Shown: positions 57,111 to 64,000 of the stretch, in pieces
Layout of the letters: each line of letters opens with the position of its first letter
How positions within the stretch are numbered: position 1 is the stretch's first letter
From: Paenibacillus spongiae
GTDB taxonomy: Bacteria; Bacillota; Bacilli; Paenibacillales; Paenibacillaceae
Length of the DNA stretch: 64,000 nucleotides
NCBI RefSeq assembly: GCF_024734895.1
Contig: NZ_CP091430.1
Span: 2,498,501-2,562,500 of the forward strand
Direction of reading: 5' to 3'
Translations under genes and position numbers: made by a program
Notes under the pieces: generated by a model
Told to the model about the DNA's origin: nothing
Seen by the model: the letters and a program-made list of their open reading frames with translations, nothing else
Databases searched by the model: none

Positions 57111-58040
57111 ATGGGCAAATTGGCGTTTGTTTTTCCCGGTCAAGGCGCGCAAGCGGTCGGGATGGGGAAAGACGCATATGATTCGATTGAAGCTTCACGT
57201 GACATATTTACGCGTGCCGATGATGCGCTCGGCTTCAAGCTGAGCGATATTATCTTCGACGGTCCGGAAGATACGCTGAAGCAGACGGCTTATACGCAGC
57301 CTGCGCTTCTTACCGTCAGCATCGCTCTGCTGGAGGCGTTCCGCAGCAGCGGAATGAAACCTGATTATGTAGCAGGCCACAGCCTCGGGGAATACAGCGC
57401 GCTTGTGGCGGCAGAAGTGCTGACGTTCGAAGACGCGGTGCGTACGGTGCGCGCCCGCGGTGAGTTTATGGAGCAGGCCGTGCCGGGCGGGGAGGGCGCC
57501 ATGGCGGCGGTTCTCGGTTTAGAGCGCGAAGCGCTTGCCGGATTATGCGCCTCGGTCACATCGGAGATTGGCGTCGTCGAGCTTGCGAACGTAAACTGTC
57601 CCGGTCAGATTGTCGTGTCTGGTTCGGCCAAGGGCGTTCAGGGCGTTGTGGAGCGGGGCAAAGAAGCCGGCGCCAAACGGGTGATCCCGCTGGAAGTAAG
57701 CGGACCGTTCCATTCCTCGCTTATGAAGCCGGCCGCAGAGCGCCTTGAAGGGGTGCTTGCGGAGGTTGCATTATCCGATGCAGCCGTGAAAGTGATCGCC
57801 AACGTGACGGCCAAGCCGGTAACGGAAGCTGCGGAGATCCGCCGGCTGCTCGCCGAGCAGGTCTATTCGCCGGTACTGTGGGAAGATAGTATCCGTTACT
57901 TGATCGGAGAGGGAGTCGACACCTTCGTGGAAATCGGCTCGGGCACGGTTCTCGCCGGACTGATCAAGAAGATTGATAAGAGCGTCAGCGTAATTTCGAT
58001 CAACAGCTTATCCGCTCTCGAAGCGGCAGCAGCGGAATAA
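57111..58040 (+). CDS. fabD: Malonyl-CoA:ACP transacylase
   Basis: Moves malonyl groups from CoA to acyl carrier protein. The oxyanion glutamine is in FPGQGAQAVGMG, the nucleophilic serine in AGHSLGEYSALVAA, the malonate-binding arginine in RGEFMEQAVP, and the catalytic histidine in SGPFHSSLM. It has 309 residues. It lies between fabH and fabG, the normal order. Confidence 0.96.
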   Translation: MGKLAFVFPGQGAQAVGMGKDAYDSIEASRDIFTRADDALGFKLSDIIFDGPEDTLKQTAYTQPALLTVSIALLEAFRSSGMKPDYVAGHSLGEYSALVAAEVLTFEDAVRTVRARGEFMEQAVPGGEGAMAAVLGLEREALAGLCASVTSEIGVVELANVNCPGQIVVSGSAKGVQGVVERGKEAGAKRVIPLEVSGPFHSSLMKPAAERLEGVLAEVALSDAAVKVIANVTAKPVTEAAEIRRLLAEQVYSPVLWEDSIRYLIGEGVDTFVEIGSGTVLAGLIKKIDKSVSVISINSLSALEAAAAE

Positions 58041-58127
58041 TACAGCGACAGCCGATCATGGGCAGGCAAGATGCCGAAGGATACAGCTCCTCGGTTTCAA
58101 TAATGGATAACGAGAGGGGGAATTTCG

Positions 58128-58877
58128 GTGTTTGGATCCTTAGCAGGAAAAACAGCGCTTGTGACGGGGGCGTCCCGCGGAATCGGTCGCGCGATTGCGG
58201 TAGCGCTGGCAGAAGCCGGAGCGGATGTCGCGATCAATTATGCGGGAAGCGAGGCTGCAGCGGCTGAAACCGCACAAGCGGTCGAGGCGCTTGGCCGCCG
58301 TGCGATCGTGCTCCAGGCGAACGTCGGCAAGGCGGACGAGTTCGAGTCGATGGTGAAGCAGGTCGTCGATACGTTCGGTACGATCGACATTCTGGTGAAC
58401 AATGCCGGCATTACGCGTGACAATCTCATCATGCGCATGAAGGAAGAAGAGTTCGATCAAGTGATCGAGACGAACTTGAAAGGCGTGTTTAACGGAATCA
58501 AAGCCGTTACCCGGCCGATGATGAAACAGCGCTCCGGCCGCATTATTAACATTTCATCCGTTGTAGGGGCTCTGGGCAATCCCGGTCAGGCGAATTACGT
58601 AGCGGCGAAAGCCGGCGTCATCGGATTGACCAAAGCAGCCGCCCGTGAACTCGCTTCGCGGAGCATTACCGTCAATTGTGTCGCGCCGGGATTCATCGAG
58701 ACCGACATGACGGACAAGCTGCCTGAGGAAATGCGGGCGAAGCTTGTGGGTGACATCCCGCTTGCCCGTCTGGGTTCTCCGGAGGATATTGCCAATGCCG
58801 TCCGGTTCCTTGCCTCCGATGCAGCGTCGTACATGACCGGGCAGACCGTGCATGTCGATGGCGGTATGTATATGTAA
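58128..58877 (+). CDS. fabG: 3-oxoacyl-ACP reductase
   Basis: An NADPH-dependent short-chain dehydrogenase that reduces 3-oxoacyl-ACP in each elongation round. The cofactor motif [20 protein letters not shown], the catalytic Ser in [14 protein letters not shown] and YVAAKAG (Tyr-x3-Lys), then [14 protein letters not shown] are all present. It has 249 residues. The GTG start has GAGAGGGGGAAT upstream. The 87-base gap to fabD has no terminator. Confidence 0.96.
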   Translation: MFGSLAGKTALVTGASRGIGRAIAVALAEAGADVAINYAGSEAAAAETAQAVEALGRRAIVLQANVGKADEFESMVKQVVDTFGTIDILVNNAGITRDNLIMRMKEEEFDQVIETNLKGVFNGIKAVTRPMMKQRSGRIINISSVVGALGNPGQANYVAAKAGVIGLTKAAARELASRSITVNCVAPGFIETDMTDKLPEEMRAKLVGDIPLARLGSPEDIANAVRFLASDAASYMTGQTVHVDGGMYM

Positions 58878-58976
58878 TTTCAGGCTCCGTCCTGTGCTTG
58901 AACACTTGTATTTATGGGCTTTATGTCTATAGATTACGATGGCTGCGGATGTATGGCAATTTGTCCGCGATTCTCG

Positions 58977-58982
58977 TATAAT
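58977..58982 (+). promoter_or_regulatory. Possible -10 of an acpP promoter
   Basis: TATAAT stands 23 bases before the acpP start. The expected -35 (TGGCAA, 58954-58959) is only a partial match, so this is a weak call. An internal promoter would help meet the high demand for acyl carrier protein. Confidence 0.4.
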
Positions 58983-59004
58983 ACCTTAGGAGGAGGTGAA
59001 CCGG

Positions 59005-59238
59005 ATGTCCGATGTTTTGGAACGTGTTAAGCGCATCGTAGTGGACCGCCTTGGCGTGGAAGAATCTGAGGTTACGATCGAAGCGTCGTTTAAAGACGAC
59101 CTTGGTGCAGATTCTCTCGATGTCGTCGAACTCGTCATGGAGCTTGAAGACGAATTCGATTTGGAGATCTCTGATGAAGATGCAGAGAAAATTACAAGTG
59201 TGGGAGAAGTAGTTAATTACATACAATCTCATACCTAA
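59005..59238 (+). CDS. acpP: Acyl carrier protein
   Basis: A 77-residue acidic four-helix protein that carries growing acyl chains on a phosphopantetheine arm. The attachment serine is in [19 protein letters not shown]. The ATG at 59005 has AGGAGGTGA (58990-58998) six bases upstream; a GTG three codons earlier lies inside that site. The phosphopantetheine ultimately comes from the panBCD and coaD pathway also in the window. A short hairpin (AAGTCCCGT/ACGGGACTT, 59246-59269) follows without a T run. Confidence 0.97.
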   Translation: MSDVLERVKRIVVDRLGVEESEVTIEASFKDDLGADSLDVVELVMELEDEFDLEISDEDAEKITSVGEVVNYIQSHT

Positions 59239-59378
59239 GGAGGACAAGTCCCGTTTACCGACGGGACTTCTCTCCATCTGCTCTTGCGCTTAAGAAGTAC
59301 CCTATGAATGAAGCAGCGCATTTTCGCGTTTTTATAGATGATTAGCGTTATAAAAGTTGTCCATCAGAGGTGAAGAGA

Positions 59379-60620
59379 ATGAAGCAAAGAGTCGTTGTTA
59401 CAGGCATGGGGGTCATGACTTCGCTTGGCTCCGAGATCGACCAGTTTTGGGGCAACTTGATGGAAGGTAAATCAGGTGTGTCTCATATCGAGGCGTTCGA
59501 TGTATCGGAATACCCGACGCAAATCGCCGCAGAGATCAAAAATTTCAATCTAGAGGATTACGGTATCGACAAGAAAGAAGCGCGCCGTATGGACCGTTTC
59601 GTTCAGTTTGCCGCCGTGGCAAGTCTTGCAGCCGTCAAGGATGCTAAGCTGGAAATCGGGACTAACGTCGACGCTGAACGTGTCGGCGTCATGATCGGTT
59701 CGGGAATCGGCGGGTTAGGTACGTGGGAGGACCAGCATAATCTATTGCTCGATAGAGGTCCCAAGCGGGTTAGCCCGTTCTTTATTCCGATGATGATCGC
59801 GAACATGGGCTCCGGCCAGGTATCGATGCTGACGGGCGCCAAAGGCCCGAACAGCACGGCGGTGACGGCTTGTGCGACCGGAACGCATTCCATCGGCGAT
59901 TCCTACAAAATGATTCAACGCGGCGATGCCGACGTGATGATCTGCGGTGGAGCGGAGGCGACGATTCGCCCTACGGGACTTGCCGGCTTCTGCGCGATGC
60001 GCGCGATGTCGACGCGTAACGACGCCCCGGAGAAAGCAAGCCGTCCGTACGATATCGACCGGGATGGCTTCGTCATGGGCGAAGGCTCCGGCGTTCTTAT
60101 TCTTGAATCGCTTGAGCATGCGCAGCAGCGCGGCGCCCATATCTATGCCGAGGTAATCGGCTATGGAATGAGCGGAGACGCCTATCATATGACCGATCCG
60201 GATCCGGACGGCGCAGCGCGCTGTATGTCGAAGGCATTGAAGGACGCAGGTCTTGAGCCGACAGATATCGATTATATTAACGCGCATGGCACTTCGACCG
60301 GAATCGGCGACAAATCGGAGACGTCCGCGATCAAGAAGACGTTCGGCGATCATGCCTATAAGCTTGCCGTCAGCTCGACCAAATCGATGACGGGCCATCT
60401 GCTGGGCGCAGCCGGCGGCGTAGAAGGCGTCATTATCGGACTAACCCTTCAGAATGGCATCATTCCGCCTACGATCAACTTGGACAATCAAGATCCGGAA
60501 TGCGATCTGGACTACGTACCGAACAAGGCACGGCCAAGCGATGTTCGCATCGCGCTGTCCAATTCGTTCGGCTTCGGCGGTCACAACGCAACGATCGTGA
60601 TGAAGAAATATGAAGCATGA
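59379..60620 (+). CDS. fabF: 3-oxoacyl-ACP synthase II
   Basis: The elongating condensing enzyme of type II fatty-acid synthesis. The start [17 protein letters not shown], the nucleophile in [12 protein letters not shown], histidines in [14 protein letters not shown] and [15 protein letters not shown], and the gate [11 protein letters not shown] are intact. It has 413 residues. The ATG at 59379 uses AGAGGTGA. It overlaps rnc by 11 bases. Confidence 0.96.
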   Translation: MKQRVVVTGMGVMTSLGSEIDQFWGNLMEGKSGVSHIEAFDVSEYPTQIAAEIKNFNLEDYGIDKKEARRMDRFVQFAAVASLAAVKDAKLEIGTNVDAERVGVMIGSGIGGLGTWEDQHNLLLDRGPKRVSPFFIPMMIANMGSGQVSMLTGAKGPNSTAVTACATGTHSIGDSYKMIQRGDADVMICGGAEATIRPTGLAGFCAMRAMSTRNDAPEKASRPYDIDRDGFVMGEGSGVLILESLEHAQQRGAHIYAEVIGYGMSGDAYHMTDPDPDGAARCMSKALKDAGLEPTDIDYINAHGTSTGIGDKSETSAIKKTFGDHAYKLAVSSTKSMTGHLLGAAGGVEGVIIGLTLQNGIIPPTINLDNQDPECDLDYVPNKARPSDVRIALSNSFGFGGHNATIVMKKYEA

Positions 60621-61317
60621 ACGGTTTGAGGAGCTTCAGCAGCGACTGCAGCTTCGCTTCCGAAAGCCGCGGCTGCTCCGGCAAGCGTTCACTCACACCT
60701 CCTATGTGAATGAACACCGGCAGAGCAATGCCGAGCATAACGAACGGCTTGAATTTCTCGGCGATGCCGTTCTTCAACTGACGGTTTCGGAGTATCTGTA
60801 CCGTTCATTCCCTGAACGGCCGGAAGGCCAGCTGACCCGCATGCGGGCGTCTATCGTCTGCGAGCCGTCGCTGGCGCGTTTCGCCGAGATCATCGATCTT
60901 GGCGCGCATGTATTGCTGGGCCGGGGGGAAGAGCAGCTGGGAGGCCGGCAGCGTCAAGCGCTGCTGGCCGACCTCTTCGAATCCTTCGTCGGCGCGATCT
61001 ATTTGGATCAGGGGCTGGAAGCCGTTCGCGCTTTTCTGGGATTGCACATGTTCCCGCATATCGATAGCGACGGCGGATTGCTCGTCAAGGATTTCAAATC
61101 GACTCTGCAAGAACGCGCTCAGCACAATAATCTCGGCGCGATTGAATATCGGATTGCGGAGGAACGCGGTCCGGCTCATGACAGGGAATTTGTGGCGGAA
61201 GTTCAAATCGGCGATCAGCTTTACGGGACGGGAGTCGGCCGGACGAAGAAGGAAGCGGAGCAGCAAGCAGCTGCCGAAGCATGGCGCAAGTTGTTGGACG
61301 AGCGCGGAAGAAATTAA
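60610..61317 (+). CDS. rnc: Ribonuclease III
   Basis: Cleaves double-stranded RNA in rRNA maturation and mRNA turnover. The catalytic signature is [21 protein letters not shown], with the second acidic cluster in [15 protein letters not shown]. The C-terminal double-stranded-RNA-binding domain starts at [12 protein letters not shown] and ends [17 protein letters not shown]. It has 235 residues. Its start lies within the last codons of fabF and has no strong ribosome binding site, so translation is probably coupled. smc follows, as in B. subtilis. Confidence 0.95.
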   Translation: MKHERFEELQQRLQLRFRKPRLLRQAFTHTSYVNEHRQSNAEHNERLEFLGDAVLQLTVSEYLYRSFPERPEGQLTRMRASIVCEPSLARFAEIIDLGAHVLLGRGEEQLGGRQRQALLADLFESFVGAIYLDQGLEAVRAFLGLHMFPHIDSDGGLLVKDFKSTLQERAQHNNLGAIEYRIAEERGPAHDREFVAEVQIGDQLYGTGVGRTKKEAEQQAAAEAWRKLLDERGRN

Positions 61318-61322
61318 GGATG

Positions 61323-61356
61323 AATCCTGGGATGCGGTTTGCAGACCGGGATTTTT
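61323..61356 (+). terminator. Terminator-like hairpin between rnc and smc
   Basis: AATCCTGG pairs with CCGGGATT (one G-U pair) around a 15-base loop, followed by a run of T residues. It may lower, but need not stop, transcription into smc; a TACAAT -10-like sequence lies at about 61470. Confidence 0.65.
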
Positions 61357-61500
61357 TGTGTCAAAAGCAGCAGCTGCGAATCAAGCGGGCGCAAGGGGGA
61401 GAAAGCTGTATAACGCTGTCGCATCAAGGGGTTTGAGAGATTTCGACATGTCCTTTTCAGTTAAGTATGGTACAATAAGCGTTGAGGTGAAGGTTAATTT

Positions 61501-64000
61501 ATGTTCCTGAAAAGGATTGAACTTGCAGGTTTTAAATCTTTCGCCGATAAGACGGAGCTGGAATTCGTCCGTGGAATTACGGCGGTCGTCGGTCCGAACG
61601 GCAGTGGAAAGAGTAATATCAGCGACAGCATCCGCTGGGTGCTGGGCGAGCAGAGCGCCAAGAGCCTGCGCGGCGGGAAGATGGAGGATATCATTTTCGC
61701 CGGCAGTGACGGGCGCAAGGCAGTTAATATCGGCGAAGTGTCGCTGACGCTGGATAACAGCGATAACGCTCTTCCGTTAGAGTATAACGAGGTCACGGTT
61801 ACGAGACGCGTGCACCGGAACGGCGACAGTGAATATATGATCAATAAGCAGCCGTGCAGGCTGAGAGATATTACGGAATTGTTCATGGATACGGGCATCG
61901 GGAAAGAGGCTTATTCGATTATTGGACAAGGCCGGATTGAAGAGATCTTAAGCACGCGGTCAGAGGACCGCCGCGGCATCTTCGAGGAAGCCTCCGGCAT
62001 TGTGAAATACAAGTCCCGCAAGCGCGAAGCGCAGAAGAAGCTGGAAGAGACGGAACAGAATTTGGTCCGGATTCACGACTTGGTATCGGAGCTGGAAGAC
62101 CAGGTCGAGCCGCTGCGGGTGCAGTCGGAAAAGGCTATTCATTTTAAGCAGCTGAAGGAACGGCTGAAGACGTCGGAAATCTCGATGTACGTGCATAATA
62201 TTCAGACGGTGCACGCTTCCTGGACGGAAGCCAGCGCGAAGCTGAAGAAGCTCAATGAGGAGCAGCTGTCCCTCACAACCGTCGTCAGCAAGCATGACGC
62301 CCTGTTGGAGAAGGACCGTTTGAAGCTTAAGGAGCTCGAAGAGTCGCTGGACCGCCTTCACGAAGCGATGCTGCAATACAGTGAAGAGTATGAGAAGTGC
62401 GAAGGATACGGCGAAGTTCTGAAGGAACGCAAGCGCAATCTGGAGCAGAACCGCGCCCAGCTGGAGGCATCGCTGGCGGCGCAGACGGAACGGATAACCG
62501 GTCTAGCCAAAGAAGAAGCGGAATTCCGCGTTAAAGCGGCCAACCTGGAAGGCGAATTGACCAAGCTTCGGGACCGCCTGATCCAGGAGGAGGCCCAATT
62601 GCTCGGGACGACGGCCTCGGTGTCCGGCGATGCCGTGGAATCGCTGAAGAGCGAGCTTCTTGATGTGTTGAGCGCAATGGCGCAGCTGCGCAATGAAATC
62701 AGGTATGCCAGCCAGCAGGAAGAAGCTTTGCAGAAGCGGATCGAGCGGCTTGGCGACGAGCAGACCAAGTGGCGTGAGCAGCATGAGAAGCTGGGCGCAA
62801 GGCGCAGCGAGCTGCAGGAGCGGCTGAACAAGACATTGGACGCGATTGCTGCGGTGCGAAACAAATACATAAACGAAGGGGAACAGCAGCAGACAGGCCA
62901 CAAGCTGCTGGAGGAAGCCCAAGCCGCTGCCCGCAAGTGGGAGCAGAAGCTGGAGGCGCTTCGTTCCCGCCGCGACACGATGAAAGAAATGCAGGATGAT
63001 CTGGACGGGTTTATGCAGGGGGTCCGCGAGGTGCTGAAGGCGTCACGCCGTTCGTCAGGCGGGCTGGAAGGCGTTCACGGCGCCGTGGCAGAGCTTGTCC
63101 GCGTACCGGAACGGCTGGAGCTGGCAATCGAAACTGCGCTGGGGGGAGCGCTTCAGCATATCGTCATGAATGATGAGCGAAGCGCCCGAACCGCCATTGC
63201 GTTTCTGAAGCAGCGCCAGCTCGGACGCGCAACGTTCCTGCCGCTGGATGTCATTCGCGGACGGAGCATACCCGAGCATGACCGGCGCATGATCGCGACC
63301 GTCGAAGGGTTCGTCGGGATTGCGGCCGAGCTGGTGTCGAGCGAATCCAAGTACAGCTCGATCGTCGAGAATCTGCTTGGCAACGTGCTGATCTCGGAGA
63401 ATCTGGAGCAGGCGAACCGGATCGCAGCGAAATGTCACTACCGGTTCCGGATCGTCACGCTGGAAGGCGATGTCGTGAATGCGGGCGGATCGATGACGGG
63501 GGGCAGCATTCAGAAGAAGGGTGCGAATCTGCTGGGAAGGAATCGCCAAATCGAGCAGCTGGACGGCGATATCAAATCGACCGAAGGCCAGCTCGTGACG
63601 CTGCGCGACAGGATCGGCGATCTCCGCAAGGAGCAGTCGATCCGAAGCCAGAATATCGACGATCTCCGCAATCAGGGCGAACAATACCGGATCGAGGAGC
63701 AGCACATCCGCGCGGAGCTGCAGCAGCTCGATAATGAGCGGAGGCATCTTGAAGAACAGAAGCAGCTGTACGAGCTGGACCATGAAGGCCAACGGGCGGA
63801 GCGCGAACAGCTGAAGCTCTCGGCGGCAGATGCGGCGAAGCGGCTGGAAGAGAAGACCTTCGAGGAAGCGAAGCTGCAGGAAGCGATACGCAGCGCTGAA
63901 GACTACCGGAAAGCAAGCGAAACGGCAAAGGAGCAGCTTCAGGAGCAGTTAACGGACCTGAAGATCGCCGTCGCCAAGACCGATCAGGAGAAGCAATCGT
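61501..64000 (+). CDS. smc: Chromosome partition protein Smc, 3'-truncated by the window edge
   Basis: A condensin ATPase that folds and segregates the chromosome with ScpA and ScpB. The frame opens at the ATG at 61501 (AGGTGA upstream) and is still open at the end: about 833 of ~1190 residues are seen. The N-terminal ABC half-domain has MFLKRIELAGFKSFADKTE, Walker A GPNGSGKSN, the KSLRGGKMEDIIFAG segment and GQGRIEEIL. It then runs into a long coiled coil (~170-500), the hinge domain around residues 515-670 (GVHGAVAELVRVPERLELAIETALGGALQHIV ... GDVVNAGGSMTGGSIQKKG), and the returning coiled coil. Confidence 0.97.
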   Translation, partial: MFLKRIELAGFKSFADKTELEFVRGITAVVGPNGSGKSNISDSIRWVLGEQSAKSLRGGKMEDIIFAGSDGRKAVNIGEVSLTLDNSDNALPLEYNEVTVTRRVHRNGDSEYMINKQPCRLRDITELFMDTGIGKEAYSIIGQGRIEEILSTRSEDRRGIFEEASGIVKYKSRKREAQKKLEETEQNLVRIHDLVSELEDQVEPLRVQSEKAIHFKQLKERLKTSEISMYVHNIQTVHASWTEASAKLKKLNEEQLSLTTVVSKHDALLEKDRLKLKELEESLDRLHEAMLQYSEEYEKCEGYGEVLKERKRNLEQNRAQLEASLAAQTERITGLAKEEAEFRVKAANLEGELTKLRDRLIQEEAQLLGTTASVSGDAVESLKSELLDVLSAMAQLRNEIRYASQQEEALQKRIERLGDEQTKWREQHEKLGARRSELQERLNKTLDAIAAVRNKYINEGEQQQTGHKLLEEAQAAARKWEQKLEALRSRRDTMKEMQDDLDGFMQGVREVLKASRRSSGGLEGVHGAVAELVRVPERLELAIETALGGALQHIVMNDERSARTAIAFLKQRQLGRATFLPLDVIRGRSIPEHDRRMIATVEGFVGIAAELVSSESKYSSIVENLLGNVLISENLEQANRIAAKCHYRFRIVTLEGDVVNAGGSMTGGSIQKKGANLLGRNRQIEQLDGDIKSTEGQLVTLRDRIGDLRKEQSIRSQNIDDLRNQGEQYRIEEQHIRAELQQLDNERRHLEEQKQLYELDHEGQRAEREQLKLSAADAAKRLEEKTFEEAKLQEAIRSAEDYRKASETAKEQLQEQLTDLKIAVAKTDQEKQS

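Overview
The window is a gene-dense chromosomal segment of an endospore-forming Gram-positive bacterium, most likely a member of the Paenibacillaceae (Paenibacillus or a close relative). The evidence is moderately high GC, strong GGAGG-type ribosome binding sites, frequent TTG/GTG starts, bacillithiol synthesis genes, YpjB and YlbJ sporulation-family proteins, and a gene order that follows Bacillus subtilis in long blocks (trpA-hisC-tyrA; ypiB/ypiF-qcrABC-ypjA-ypjB; ypjC-ypjD-dapB-mgsA-bshB1-bshA-cca-birA-panBCD-dinG; asnS-dnaD; rsmD-coaD-ylbJ-ylbL-yceD-rpmF; fapR-plsX-fab-acpP-fabF-rnc-smc). Those blocks are broken by Paenibacillus-style insertions. No rRNA, tRNA, IS element, prophage or CRISPR array was seen. 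trpA at the left edge and smc at the right edge are cut by the window.

Layout. 1-3.9 kb: end of the trp operon, a 1.1 kb gene-free spacer full of short dyads and ~50-bp tandem repeats, then hisC-tyrA. 3.9-6.4 kb: a probable CcpA-controlled small RNA, an ECF sigma/anti-sigma pair and a histidine phosphatase. 6.5-11.1 kb: an uncharacterised gene, an IDEAL-domain protein, ypiF and the menaquinol:cytochrome c reductase qcrABC. 11.2-20.4 kb: ypjA, ypjB, ypjC(-), a MazG-like protein, a TPR protein, dapB, mgsA, bacillithiol genes bshB1 and bshA, cca and birA. 20.4-22.8 kb: a structured leader RNA ending in a terminator, then panBCD. 22.9-31.2 kb: TPR protein, dinG, rex, mtaD, a YpmB-like protein, a small membrane protein and a short FtsH-like membrane protease. 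31.3-35.7 kb: 3-hydroxyacyl-CoA dehydrogenase and ackA behind a perfect cre box, then asnS and dnaD. 35.8-40 kb: a TPP-riboswitch operon for uptake of a thiamine precursor (lipoprotein, YkoF/MTH1187-type binding protein, permease, ATPase) that ends in a TatD-family hydrolase. 40-43.8 kb: a permease, and an AraC regulator divergent from a GH172 (DUF2961) glycoside hydrolase. 43.9-48.6 kb: NlpC/P60 peptidase, 2-hydroxyacid dehydrogenase with LrgA/LrgB-type membrane proteins, and a membrane-anchored foldase. 48.6-64 kb: proline dehydrogenase, rsmD, coaD, ylbJ, ylbL, yceD-rpmF, the FapR-controlled fatty-acid operon, rnc and smc.

The most interesting non-coding signals are: (i) 3968-4096, a consensus sigma-A promoter overlapped by two cre-like boxes exactly 21 bp apart, driving a ~78-nt transcript with an intrinsic terminator and an anti-Shine-Dalgarno-like 5' segment; (ii) a perfect cre box centred about 56 bp upstream of the predicted start of the hbd-ackA transcript, the geometry of CcpA activation; (iii) the dyad array after trpA; (iv) a perfect 13-bp hairpin that buries the ypjB ribosome binding site two bases after the ypjA stop; (v) the panB leader RNA; and (vi) 21-bp spaced direct repeats in the AraC/GH172 intergenic region. 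All calls come from reading the sequence; no database search was run.
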